Shown here: positions 23,060 through 29,618 of the stretch, piece after piece
Layout of the letters: each line of letters begins with the position of its first letter
Position numbering within the stretch: position 1 is the stretch's first letter
Virus record (IMG/VR): IMGVR_UViG_3300025671_000111
Location: 1 to 47,219 of that record
Length of the DNA: 47,219 nucleotides
Reading direction: 5' to 3' (one strand)
From: a virus
Notes under the pieces: generated by a model
Databases searched by the model: none
The model's input: the letters and a program-made list of their open reading frames with translations, nothing else
Told to the model about the DNA's origin: nothing
Made by a program: the position numbers and the translations under genes

Positions 23060-23365
23060 AGTTAAATGTGCAAGACTGGTGGAAGCACCGTAATGGTCCG
23101 CCGCGAGAAGCTTAAGACATTGCTCGCAGATTAGTCATCATATTGCACATATAAGCACGACGGTGCAAGGCATACATAGAGCTGGGGAGGCGATATAACT
23201 TCGTTCAGAAGCGAGCCCAAAGTGAACAGCTTATGTATGTAACGGGTGTGTTGCTATACACGCTACGCGTTGATCGAGGTAACCTGACGAGGTTACATGA
23301 CATGTCTCGGTCTTCGCTTTATATAAGAGTAACGGTTAGTGCAGGTTCGATTCCTGCGCTCTTAC
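23060..23365 (+). ncRNA. Novel structured RNA with tRNA-like 3' end
   Basis: About 300 bases without an ORF but with many paired segments. A: ATGTGCAA/TTGCACAT (23066-23073 / 23143-23150), enclosing GACT/AGTC, GGTG-gaag-CACC (23078-23089) and GCGAG/CTCGC (23103-23107 / 23123-23127). Then GCAC-gacg-GTGC (23155-23166). B: CATACATA.AGCT/AGCTTATGTATG (23171-23183 / 23228-23239), containing CTTC/GAAG whose loop GTTCA can pair with TGAAC (23223-23227), a pseudoknot. C: GTGT/ACAC (23246-23261). D: GATCGAG/CTCGGTC (23272-23278 / 23306-23312) around GTAACC/GGTTAC. At the 3' end, TAAGAGT/GCTCTTA (23324-23330 / 23358-23364) encloses the T-arm GCAGG-TTCGATT-CCTGC, with only 10 bases in place of the D and anticodon arms. 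Confidence 0.7.
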
Positions 23366-23393
23366 AAACTAAATACGAATACTAACGGATAAT
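23364..23393 (+). promoter_or_regulatory. Bipartite early element, copy 6
   Basis: ACAAACTAAATACGA, 9 bases, GATAAT at 23388, then six bases and the ATG at 23400. The element begins exactly at the 3' end of the tRNA-like stem, so RNA end and promoter abut. Confidence 0.7.
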
Positions 23394-23399
23394 ATCAAT

Positions 23400-23636
23400 A
23401 TGAGACGAACATTATACCAAAGACTAAACAAAGACATACGTGATACTTTGCTTGCAAACCAAGATGATTACACATTTACGGTTACTAGCACTATTAAAGT
23501 TCTCGATTCTACATCATTCTGGAGCGAGCTTAAAATAAGCGAAATCAATAACCTTATAATCTACGGCGGAGTCGATTTTGGTAGTATCAACGGTAGCACA
23601 TTAATGACAGGAGAAAATATTATTGAAGATGAATAA
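23400..23636 (+). CDS. Small early protein (78 residues)
   Basis: MRRTLYQRLNKDIRDTLLAN, then DDYTFTVTSTIKVLDSTSFW and a final GSTLMTGENIIEDE. A helix followed by beta strands. It overlaps the next gene by 8 bases and is led by copy 6 of the early element. Confidence 0.5.
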   Translation: MRRTLYQRLNKDIRDTLLANQDDYTFTVTSTIKVLDSTSFWSELKISEINNLIIYGGVDFGSINGSTLMTGENIIEDE

Positions 23637-23904
23637 CAAACAACAAGCAGAAGAAATGTTACCGAGTTGGTTCGACGGTGACGTATACGAACTAGGTGAC
23701 GAAGTGCGCAACCCATTAACTGGTGAAACAGCATTATTAGATGCTGCTGAGCTGAGTATGTATGATTTAATTAAAGGTGCTGAAATAGCAATGGTTATGA
23801 ACATACCAGTGTTCGATCTAGATGACTGCATTGATGTCATTACTAGAGGCAAGGACTGGTTTCTAATCAAGAATCCTAACGCATACATGATACTACTAGA
23901 CTAA
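23629..23904 (+). CDS. Small early protein (91 residues)
   Basis: I start at the ATG at 23629 (MNNKQQAEEMLPSWFDGDVY) because the two-codon-longer frame begins with TTG. The protein is acidic with repeated short strands (DEVRNPLTGETALLDAAELS, VFDLDDCIDVITRGKDWFLI). It is coupled to its neighbours by short overlaps. The family is unknown. Confidence 0.5.
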   Translation: MNNKQQAEEMLPSWFDGDVYELGDEVRNPLTGETALLDAAELSMYDLIKGAEIAMVMNIPVFDLDDCIDVITRGKDWFLIKNPNAYMILLD

Positions 23905-23984
23905 TGGAATACTTATACGCGGGCTTACTAGGTTACATAATACTAGAACAAATAATAGAATCAAATAGAAAATTTAAAGAATAA
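23904..23984 (+). CDS. 26-residue hydrophobic peptide
   Basis: MEYLYAGLLGYIILEQIIES, then NRKFKE: one short hydrophobic helix with a basic tail. The start and stop each overlap a neighbour by one base, which supports real translation despite the length. Confidence 0.4.
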   Translation: MEYLYAGLLGYIILEQIIESNRKFKE

Positions 23985-24403
23985 TGGCAACAAGAGCAAC
24001 AATAAGGTTCGCAACGCGCGAAGAGGGTGTACCTTTTGACAAACACCCAGATCGATGGCACGCACAGTTCTATAATCACTGGGATGGTTATCCTGAAGGA
24101 TTAGGCGTAGAGATCGCCGAATCATTTACTAAGTATCGTAAAGTCGAAGGCTGGGAAGTCGAAGCTCTTGATATAGTACACTGCGACATAGAGTATATGT
24201 ACTATGTGTGGCAGTGTCATGGCAAATCCGAGCCATGGATCAGTGTATTCAAAGTAGCGTCGTGGGAAGAAGAGCGATGTGTATTTGTAGGTACACCAGA
24301 CATGTTACTGAAGAAGTACGCACCTGAACAGGTCGAGACTGAAGAGTTTTTATGCGACAACTGCGACTGTAGCGAAACAGAGCGAGACACATGTACGAAC
24401 TAA
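23984..24403 (+). CDS. Conserved phage protein of unknown function (139 residues)
   Basis: The N-terminal part MATRATIRFATREEGVPFDK, then HAQFYNHWDGYPEGLGVEI matches a pattern ('ATRATIR....vY.HWDGYP.g.G') that I have seen in hypothetical proteins of many phages. The C-terminus has a Cys cluster (CDNCDCSETERDTCTN) that might bind metal. Its last codons lie in copy 7 of the early element. Confidence 0.6.
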   Translation: MATRATIRFATREEGVPFDKHPDRWHAQFYNHWDGYPEGLGVEIAESFTKYRKVEGWEVEALDIVHCDIEYMYYVWQCHGKSEPWISVFKVASWEEERCVFVGTPDMLLKKYAPEQVETEEFLCDNCDCSETERDTCTN

Positions 24404-24424
24404 ATACGAATACTAACAGATAAT
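24395..24424 (+). promoter_or_regulatory. Bipartite early element, copy 7
   Basis: ACGAACTAAATACGA, 9 bases, GATAAT at 24419, then AATAAT and the ATG of the ligase at 24431. Its spacer (ATACTAACA) is nearly identical to that of copy 6 (ATACTAACG). Confidence 0.7.
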
Positions 24425-24430
24425 AATAAT

Positions 24431-25276
24431 ATGATAAGACATAAACCAATGCTGGCATATCCTGTCAGCGATAAACCAATTGACTACAGCGAAGGCGTAT
24501 TCTTACAGCCTAAGCTTGACGGCGTCCGCTGTGTCATACAGTGTGACAACGGCAATGTAACCGCGTGGTCACGTACAGGTAAGCAATGGCTTAACATCGA
24601 TCACATCTTGTTTAACCTTGAACCTTTCTTCAAGTTTAACCCGCAAGTTGTACTCGATGGCGAGCTATACAACCACGACTTGAAAGATGACTTCGAAAAG
24701 ATCATCTCTTGCGTGCGTAAGACTAAACCAACAGATGAGTACAGGCTTGAATCAGCTAGACTTGTGCAGTTCCACTGCTACGATCTAATCGGTAAAGGCA
24801 TGCACTTACCGTTTGCTAAGCGTAGCGAGTGGCTGCAATACAACCTTATGCAAAACCGCTGCATCAAACGTGTACCAACGTTAGATGTGTTTAACGAAGA
24901 TCAAGCTAAAATTATACACCATGGAAATCTTGCTCAAGGTTACGAAGGCTCAATACTGCGTCTTAATACTGAGTATCACGAAAAGCGTTCACACAGCCTA
25001 CGTAAGTTCAAAGACTTCCACGACACTGAGGCAGAAATTATTGGCTGGGTTGAAGGTAAAGGCAAACGTGTAGGTACGATCGGTAAGTTCCTAGCTCGTG
25101 ATGCTGATGGCGTAGAGTTTGGTATGCCTGTCATGGATAAGTTCAAGTACTTACAAGACAACTTTAAAGCTATGCAAGGCTGGGTTGGCAAGACAGCTAC
25201 GTTCACATACTTCGAGCGTACCAAAGCTGGTAGCTACCGTCACCCACTATTTAAATGTATACGCGACTACGAATGA
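24431..25276 (+). CDS. ATP-dependent DNA ligase
   Basis: A 281-residue minimal ligase. Motif I KLDGVR sits at about 28-33 with the adenylated Lys; then AWSRTGKQW, VLDGELYNH (motif III), YEGSILRL (motif IV) and SLRKFKDFHDTEAEIIG (motif V), and a short OB-like end (WVGKTATFTYFERTKAGSYR). The length fits small phage and bacterial Lig-E/T7-type ligases. It seals nicks in replication and recombination. It is led by copy 7 of the early element, which makes it one of the earliest DNA-metabolism genes. Confidence 0.9.
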   Translation: MIRHKPMLAYPVSDKPIDYSEGVFLQPKLDGVRCVIQCDNGNVTAWSRTGKQWLNIDHILFNLEPFFKFNPQVVLDGELYNHDLKDDFEKIISCVRKTKPTDEYRLESARLVQFHCYDLIGKGMHLPFAKRSEWLQYNLMQNRCIKRVPTLDVFNEDQAKIIHHGNLAQGYEGSILRLNTEYHEKRSHSLRKFKDFHDTEAEIIGWVEGKGKRVGTIGKFLARDADGVEFGMPVMDKFKYLQDNFKAMQGWVGKTATFTYFERTKAGSYRHPLFKCIRDYE

Positions 25277-25383
25277 GAAGATTAATATACGACCTATATT
25301 ACGCTGACGAGATCAGTGTAGACATAGCTATAAAGCTATTAGATAAATTAGAACAAATTAGAAACAAAAGAAAAAGATATTAA
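25273..25383 (+). CDS. Small helical protein (36 residues)
   Basis: MRRLIYDLYYADEISVDIAI, then KLLDKLEQIRNKRKRY: a helix with a strongly basic tail. The ATG overlaps the ligase stop by four bases. A small regulatory or nucleic-acid-binding role is possible. Confidence 0.45.
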   Translation: MRRLIYDLYYADEISVDIAIKLLDKLEQIRNKRKRY

Positions 25384-25384
25384 A

Positions 25385-25594
25385 ATGGGAAATATGAGTT
25401 ACTGCCGCTTTGAAAATACATTAGCGGACATGCGCGACTGTCTATACGCGCTTGAAGATGGTTTAGACGCAGAAGAATTATCAGAGTACGAGATCAGCGC
25501 ATTACGTGGCTTTGCAGACGTTGCAGAGTCAATAGCAAGCCGTGCACAACAAATTGAAAACGTAATTGAAGAATTTGAAGAGAGCAATGGATGA
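25385..25594 (+). CDS. Small acidic helical protein (69 residues)
   Basis: MGNMSYCRFENTLADMRDCL, then YALEDGLDAEELSEYEISAL and a C-terminal helix QQIENVIEEFEESNG. The 'GNMSYCRFENT..dL..C' start is a pattern I have seen in small phage proteins. The function is unknown. Confidence 0.55.
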   Translation: MGNMSYCRFENTLADMRDCLYALEDGLDAEELSEYEISALRGFADVAESIASRAQQIENVIEEFEESNG

Positions 25595-25748
25595 GTTACA
25601 AAATAAATTAGAGGCATACGAGCGATTAGTTGAAACACAAAGCGAAACAATTAAAGTGCTTGAGATGCAACTTCGTAATGAAAGATATAGGCACTCGCAG
25701 TTGATGAACAGTCCTAAAGGTAATGGTATAACATCTATAGAAGACTAA
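25587..25748 (+). CDS. Small coiled-coil protein (53 residues)
   Basis: I start at the ATG at 25587 (MDELQNKLEAYERLVETQSE), inside the previous gene by 8 bases. Most of it is one amphipathic coiled coil. It ends on the first base of the next gene's ATG. Confidence 0.5.
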   Translation: MDELQNKLEAYERLVETQSETIKVLEMQLRNERYRHSQLMNSPKGNGITSIED

Positions 25749-26245
25749 TGAATATATTTTATCTACATAAAGATCCGCGTAAAGCCGCTGATTATCAGTA
25801 CAATAAGCACGTCGTAAAGATGATCTTAGAGTCTGCTCAGATGCTTTGCACGGCCCACCATATACTAGGTGATAGAGATGTTGATGGTGACTTTGTTAAT
25901 GTACCTTACAAAAAAGCGCATATCAACCACCCTTCAACAATATGGGTAAGAGAAAACTCTTTACATTATGATTGGCTGTATGAGCACATGATGGCATTAG
26001 GTGCTGAATACAAACGTAGATATGGTAGAACGCATTTGTCTATAACTAAGTGCGGTCATTTACGGGCAGCACCTATTGATATACCGCATGAGCCATTTGA
26101 ACAACCTCCACAGTGTATGCCAGATGAGTATAAAGACGATTGTAGCCTGCAAGCTTACTGGAACTATTACATAGGCGCAAAAAGAATAATCGCAAACCTA
26201 AAAACCGAAAAAACATATGAAGAAAGACCTAAAGAAACGTATTGA
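25748..26245 (+). CDS. Conserved phage protein with His-rich motif (165 residues)
   Basis: MNIFYLHKDPRKAADYQYNK, then HVVKMILESAQMLCTAHHI and HINHPSTIWVRENSLHYDWL. This 'MNIFYL..dP..aA.yh.dKHVVKMILE.aQmL' family is common in marine and other phages. The conserved His and Asp/Lys residues suggest a metal or nucleotide site, but I know of no proven function. The C-terminal part is QAYWNYYIGAKRIIANLK. It overlaps the next gene by 29 bases. Confidence 0.65.
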   Translation: MNIFYLHKDPRKAADYQYNKHVVKMILESAQMLCTAHHILGDRDVDGDFVNVPYKKAHINHPSTIWVRENSLHYDWLYEHMMALGAEYKRRYGRTHLSITKCGHLRAAPIDIPHEPFEQPPQCMPDEYKDDCSLQAYWNYYIGAKRIIANLKTEKTYEERPKETY

Positions 26246-26345
26246 GGAATTTAATAAAATACCCAATTATGATAATTCTAAAAGAATTATTCTTGCGACC
26301 CTTAAACCGGTCAGTGTGACAATAGCCCCTAATAGTACTAAGTAA
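26217..26345 (+). CDS. Small protein (42 residues)
   Basis: MKKDLKKRIEEFNKIPNYDN, then SKRIILATLKPVSVTIAPNS. A basic helix followed by strands. It starts inside the previous gene and ends 7 bases before the HTH gene. A hairpin ATAATTC/GAATTAT lies inside the coding part. Confidence 0.4.
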   Translation: MKKDLKKRIEEFNKIPNYDNSKRIILATLKPVSVTIAPNSTK

Positions 26346-26352
26346 CAGGCTT

Positions 26353-26976
26353 ATGTCACAGTTTGATCGTAATTATAACATGTTGTGGCGCAATAACGTA
26401 ATCACCTCCAGACTACCTATTAACGACATTCCAACTGTACAAACAGATAAGTGGATGTTCTTTGAAGACGGTACGCATGAGTATTATGATCTGTTTAGAA
26501 GCGAAGCTAAAATAAACACGTACAAGAGCCTTTATTGGCACTTGCTTGTTCTGTGGTACTTAAACCCAGAAAAAGGTCCTGACGAGTTTAAACAAATGTC
26601 TTATGCAATATGCAACAAGTCAAATGGTTTTATTAGCTTCTCTATAAATGATAACATGATAGACAAAATAGTATATGATGTATACATGTCTGATCTTGAT
26701 AGACCACCTAAAAATAAACTGCGTAAAGTTATTTTTAAACGTGGATGCGGGCTAAGTAAAGCTGAAAAGCTCAGTATCGTAGGTCAGTTGATTGGCAGAT
26801 CAAATAAGACGCATCCTGACGACGTTTATCAAGCTATGATAGATATACATGACTTAGGCCAAAAGATCACGATAAAACGCGTCTCTGAGGTTCTGGGTGT
26901 ATCATCTCGTACTGTGCATCGTCATATGTGTGAAGACTTAAAGCGCGAAAAAGAACTTTTAAATAAACAACTATGA
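26353..26976 (+). CDS. HTH regulatory or replication-initiation-type protein
   Basis: A 207-residue protein. The C-terminus has a clear helix-turn-helix: ITIKRVSEVLGVSSRTVHRH at about 172-191, followed by a basic helix (DLKREKELLNKQ). The N-terminal ~150 residues are alpha/beta with no clear motif (KSLYWHLLVLWYLNPEKGPD). It lies directly before the sigma factor gene, with one tiny gene between. It probably controls phage transcription or helps start replication. Confidence 0.65.
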   Translation: MSQFDRNYNMLWRNNVITSRLPINDIPTVQTDKWMFFEDGTHEYYDLFRSEAKINTYKSLYWHLLVLWYLNPEKGPDEFKQMSYAICNKSNGFISFSINDNMIDKIVYDVYMSDLDRPPKNKLRKVIFKRGCGLSKAEKLSIVGQLIGRSNKTHPDDVYQAMIDIHDLGQKITIKRVSEVLGVSSRTVHRHMCEDLKREKELLNKQL

Positions 26977-27062
26977 ATTTACTAATAATTTTTATAACAC
27001 TAAGTGCAACAGCTTGCGTGTTAACACATCTAAACAATAAAGAAGACAATGAAGTGTTATAA
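26973..27062 (+). CDS. 29-residue membrane peptide
   Basis: MNLLIIFITLSATACVLTHL, then NNKEDNEVL: one membrane span. Its start overlaps the HTH gene stop (ATGA) and its stop lies inside the sigma gene, an arrangement typical of translational coupling. Confidence 0.4.
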   Translation: MNLLIIFITLSATACVLTHLNNKEDNEVL

Positions 27063-27804
27063 CATACAAAACTATATCCGATACAAAGAAGATATAAAGC
27101 AGCTTACAAGGCGAACAGACTTCTGTAGGCCTTGGGACGAAATGACTCGCGATGAGCTGATCTTACTGTTCATGCCGTTAGCAGAGAACTTAGCGCGTAA
27201 GTTTTCTACCACGCAGCAGGCTAGTGGCGTAATGACTATTAATGACTTGATACAAGAAGGTAACAAGAACTTAGTTATCGCTGTTGGTAAAATTAACTGG
27301 GAGACTATATACGAAGCTAGTGATCCAGAGCAAAGGCTCAAGTCATTTTTATCTAAACGTATCAAAGGTGGTATACGTAGAGCCGTAGATATCAATCGAG
27401 GCACGATGCGTATACCCGAGCACAAGCTTAATGAGATACGTAAGAACGATGCAGATAAGAGTCAACTTGAAATGTTTTTCAACTCTGTGTTTGTAAGCTT
27501 AGATAAAATGCTAGATGATGCTAACATAGGTTTTGAAGTACCAGACAAGATCAAAAGATACAACCCTGAGCTCTTGTGTTCGTACTTACTTAACTTGCTA
27601 AGTCAGCATTTATCTAGCCGTGAAGCAGATGTTATTAAATACAGCTTTGGCCTTAACTGTGATAAGCTTTCAGCTAAACAAATAGCAGAGAAGTTAAACA
27701 TAAAAGGTGACAGTGCTTATGTGCGTATATCGCAGCTAAAAAAGCAGGCAATAGACAAGTTGGTTGAAAACGTAGATTACTCGCAAGTGGTTGACTTTCT
27801 ATAG
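27049..27804 (+). CDS. RNA polymerase sigma factor (sigma-70 family)
   Basis: A 251-residue protein. A region-2-like part runs LFMPLAENLARKFS, then TINDLIQEGNKNLVIAVGKI and LKSFLSKRIKGGIRRAVDIN, with 'DLIQEG...L..Av' typical of sigma-70 core binding and melting. A region-4-like HTH is at the C-terminus: LSSREADVIKYSFGLNCDKL, then SAKQIAEKLNIKGDSAYVRI. It would direct host RNA polymerase to phage promoters, perhaps the late ones, since the early elements must work before it is made. A small hairpin (TTTAC/GTAAA) follows its stop near 27805-27818. Confidence 0.85.
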   Translation: MKCYNIQNYIRYKEDIKQLTRRTDFCRPWDEMTRDELILLFMPLAENLARKFSTTQQASGVMTINDLIQEGNKNLVIAVGKINWETIYEASDPEQRLKSFLSKRIKGGIRRAVDINRGTMRIPEHKLNEIRKNDADKSQLEMFFNSVFVSLDKMLDDANIGFEVPDKIKRYNPELLCSYLLNLLSQHLSSREADVIKYSFGLNCDKLSAKQIAEKLNIKGDSAYVRISQLKKQAIDKLVENVDYSQVVDFL

Positions 27805-27864
27805 TTTACTCGTGTAAATCCACGTTAAAACCTGTAATTATATATATGTAAACCATATACCAAA

Positions 27865-28398
27865 ATGAAAGAACTAAATAACAAATTAGCTCAAGTCCAA
27901 ACTAAGCTAAAGGCAAAAAAGTCTAGCTATAATTCGTTTGGCAAATATTATTTCCGTAAAGCGGAAGACATATTAGAAGCGGTAAAACCGTTTCTCCTCG
28001 AGCTCGATGTTTCTGTAGTAGTTAAAGAACAGATCATCGCCACAGAGCCTGTGCCAATGCTCGAGTCCACAGCAATTTTCTCGGACGGTGAAAACCAGGT
28101 AACAGCCACTGCGGTTGTAGGTGTCGACCTATCTCAAAAAGGTATGCAGACGTCTCAACAGTTTGGTGCTGCAAGTACTTACGGTAAGAAGTACGCGTTA
28201 GGTAATCTATTCTTAATAGATGATACTGAAGACGCAGATGCAACTAACACGCACGGTAAAGCTGACGTAAAGCCTAGAATAACTGTCGAGCAGTTTAACA
28301 AAGCAAAAGAATACATAACTAATGGAGGAAACGTTAATGCAATTAAAACGAAGTACAAGCTTACTTCAAAACAAGAGGAAGAACTAAGTAAACTATGA
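27865..28398 (+). CDS. erf: ERF-family single-strand annealing recombinase
   Basis: A 177-residue protein with the ERF signature: YNSFGKYYFRKAEDILEAVK, PFLLELDVSVVVKEQII and the conserved QQFGAASTYGKKYALGNLFL followed by DDTEDAD. The C-terminal ~40 residues (PRITVEQFNKAKEYI, LTSKQEEELSKL) form a small helical domain. It anneals single strands during replication and recombination. It overlaps the exonuclease gene by four bases, which makes a RecT/RecE-like pair. Confidence 0.9.
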   Translation: MKELNNKLAQVQTKLKAKKSSYNSFGKYYFRKAEDILEAVKPFLLELDVSVVVKEQIIATEPVPMLESTAIFSDGENQVTATAVVGVDLSQKGMQTSQQFGAASTYGKKYALGNLFLIDDTEDADATNTHGKADVKPRITVEQFNKAKEYITNGGNVNAIKTKYKLTSKQEEELSKL

Positions 28399-29129
28399 GT
28401 AAAGAAATAATCGATCGACTACGTAATGATGAAGACTACTACGGTGAGTTTGGTAATCAGTTCTTAAGTAACTCTCATATTAGTAAGTTACTAAAGAATC
28501 CTATGTCATTGTACGACAAAACACCTAACAACCCTAACTTCTTAGTCGGTGGTTACTTCCACACTGCTATATTAGAGCCTGACAAGTTAAAGTCATTTAA
28601 GATTATCGAATCATCAACTCGAAACACTAAAAAGTATAAAGAAATATCTGGTGGTGAGTTATGTCTACTACAACACGAAGTAGACAGTATTGAGGTAATG
28701 GTTGACAAGATGATGGCTAACGATATATGCAGAGACCTGATACAGCCAGATAATGGCAGTGTCGTGTATGAAGAACCAGGTATAACAAACTTGTTTGGTA
28801 ATACTTGGAAAGGCAAGGCTGATATAATTAATCATAATGAAAAGCTCGTTATCGATCTTAAAACTACAGGCGATATTGATAAGTTCAAGTGGTCTGCACA
28901 AAAGTTTAATTATGACAGTCAAGCTTATATATACAGAACCTTATTTGGTTACGATATGTTGTTTATCGTTATAGATAAAAACACGCATCAAATAGGTCTG
29001 TACGACTGTTCACCTGATTTTTACAGAACAGGTAGAGATAAAGTAGAAAAAGCTAGTGAGATATATGACCTGTTTTACAAGACAGAAAACTTTGATCACA
29101 AGCAACATTTAATAACTAAAACCCTATAA
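28395..29129 (+). CDS. Exonuclease VIII-like PD-(D/E)XK nuclease
   Basis: A 244-residue nuclease. FLSNSHISKLLKNPMSLYDK at the N-terminus and VGGYFHTAILEPDKL match the RecE/PDDEXK_12 lead; the catalytic part is WKGKADIINHNEKLVIDLKT (GKAD, then IDLKT), with a following Gln-Tyr-like segment YDSQAYIYRTLFG. It would resect DNA ends to single strands for the ERF protein encoded just upstream. The start overlaps the erf stop (ATGA). Confidence 0.85.
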   Translation: MSKEIIDRLRNDEDYYGEFGNQFLSNSHISKLLKNPMSLYDKTPNNPNFLVGGYFHTAILEPDKLKSFKIIESSTRNTKKYKEISGGELCLLQHEVDSIEVMVDKMMANDICRDLIQPDNGSVVYEEPGITNLFGNTWKGKADIINHNEKLVIDLKTTGDIDKFKWSAQKFNYDSQAYIYRTLFGYDMLFIVIDKNTHQIGLYDCSPDFYRTGRDKVEKASEIYDLFYKTENFDHKQHLITKTL

Positions 29130-29132
29130 ACC

Positions 29133-29303
29133 ATGCCAAGAGCAAAGATGAAGACCTGTGACGTAACAGGCATTAAGACAAAAGAGTCTAACTTTTATGC
29201 GAAGCAATCGCATTTAAAACCGGTGGATAATTTAAGACGTCGCACCGGTGCTACTAAAGAGCAAATGAGACGTATGTTTAACCAATTAGCTGATATTAAG
29301 TAA
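29133..29303 (+). CDS. Small basic protein (56 residues)
   Basis: MPRAKMKTCDVTGIKTKESN, then FYAKQSHLKPVDNLRRRTGA and KEQMRRMFNQLADIK. Basic and helical at the end. The stop overlaps the next start by one base. It may bind DNA or assist the recombination proteins around it. Confidence 0.55.
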   Translation: MPRAKMKTCDVTGIKTKESNFYAKQSHLKPVDNLRRRTGATKEQMRRMFNQLADIK

Positions 29304-29617
29304 TGGCAAGTATTTTAAAAACGAGTATCAACCTTAGTGAGATACCAAAAGACAAGATCATCAATGGTAAGAAAGGTAAGTATTTACCTATTACGATTAC
29401 ACTGAACGATGATCTCGATCAGTTCGGTAACCAAGGTCCAGTCTGTGTAGATCAGACGAAAGAAGAGCGTGATGCTAAGACTGCAAAGACATATCTAGGT
29501 AATGTCAAAGTAGTTTGGACTAACGGTAATAATGTTGAAGCCGCACCGCGAAGTGACGTACAAGCAGGTCCGCCACCAATGCAAGTGCCAGAAGAAAAAG
29601 TAGACCTGCCATTCTAA
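29303..29617 (+). CDS. Putative single-stranded DNA-binding protein
   Basis: A 104-residue protein: INLSEIPKDKIINGKKGKYL, then PITITLNDDLDQFGNQGPVC and KTYLGNVKVVWTNG give an OB-like strand order. The end is a Pro-rich linker and an acidic/hydrophobic tip, EEKVDLPF, like the DDDIPF tip by which SSBs recruit partners. It sits between the recombination genes and the primase-helicase, the expected place for an SSB. The fold is inferred; no direct match is claimed. Confidence 0.6.
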   Translation: MASILKTSINLSEIPKDKIINGKKGKYLPITITLNDDLDQFGNQGPVCVDQTKEERDAKTAKTYLGNVKVVWTNGNNVEAAPRSDVQAGPPPMQVPEEKVDLPF

Positions 29618-29618
29618 C

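Noticed and set aside
23284-23296. Hammerhead ribozyme core (CTGACGA)
   Set aside because: The CUGANGA-like string occurs in a hairpin loop, but the needed GAAA and flanking stems are absent.
23060-23365. tmRNA or canonical tRNA gene
   Set aside because: The T-arm and acceptor 3' strand fit a tRNA, but the matching 5' acceptor strand is only 10 bases before the T-arm, leaving no D or anticodon arm. No tmRNA 5' landmark or tag ORF is present.
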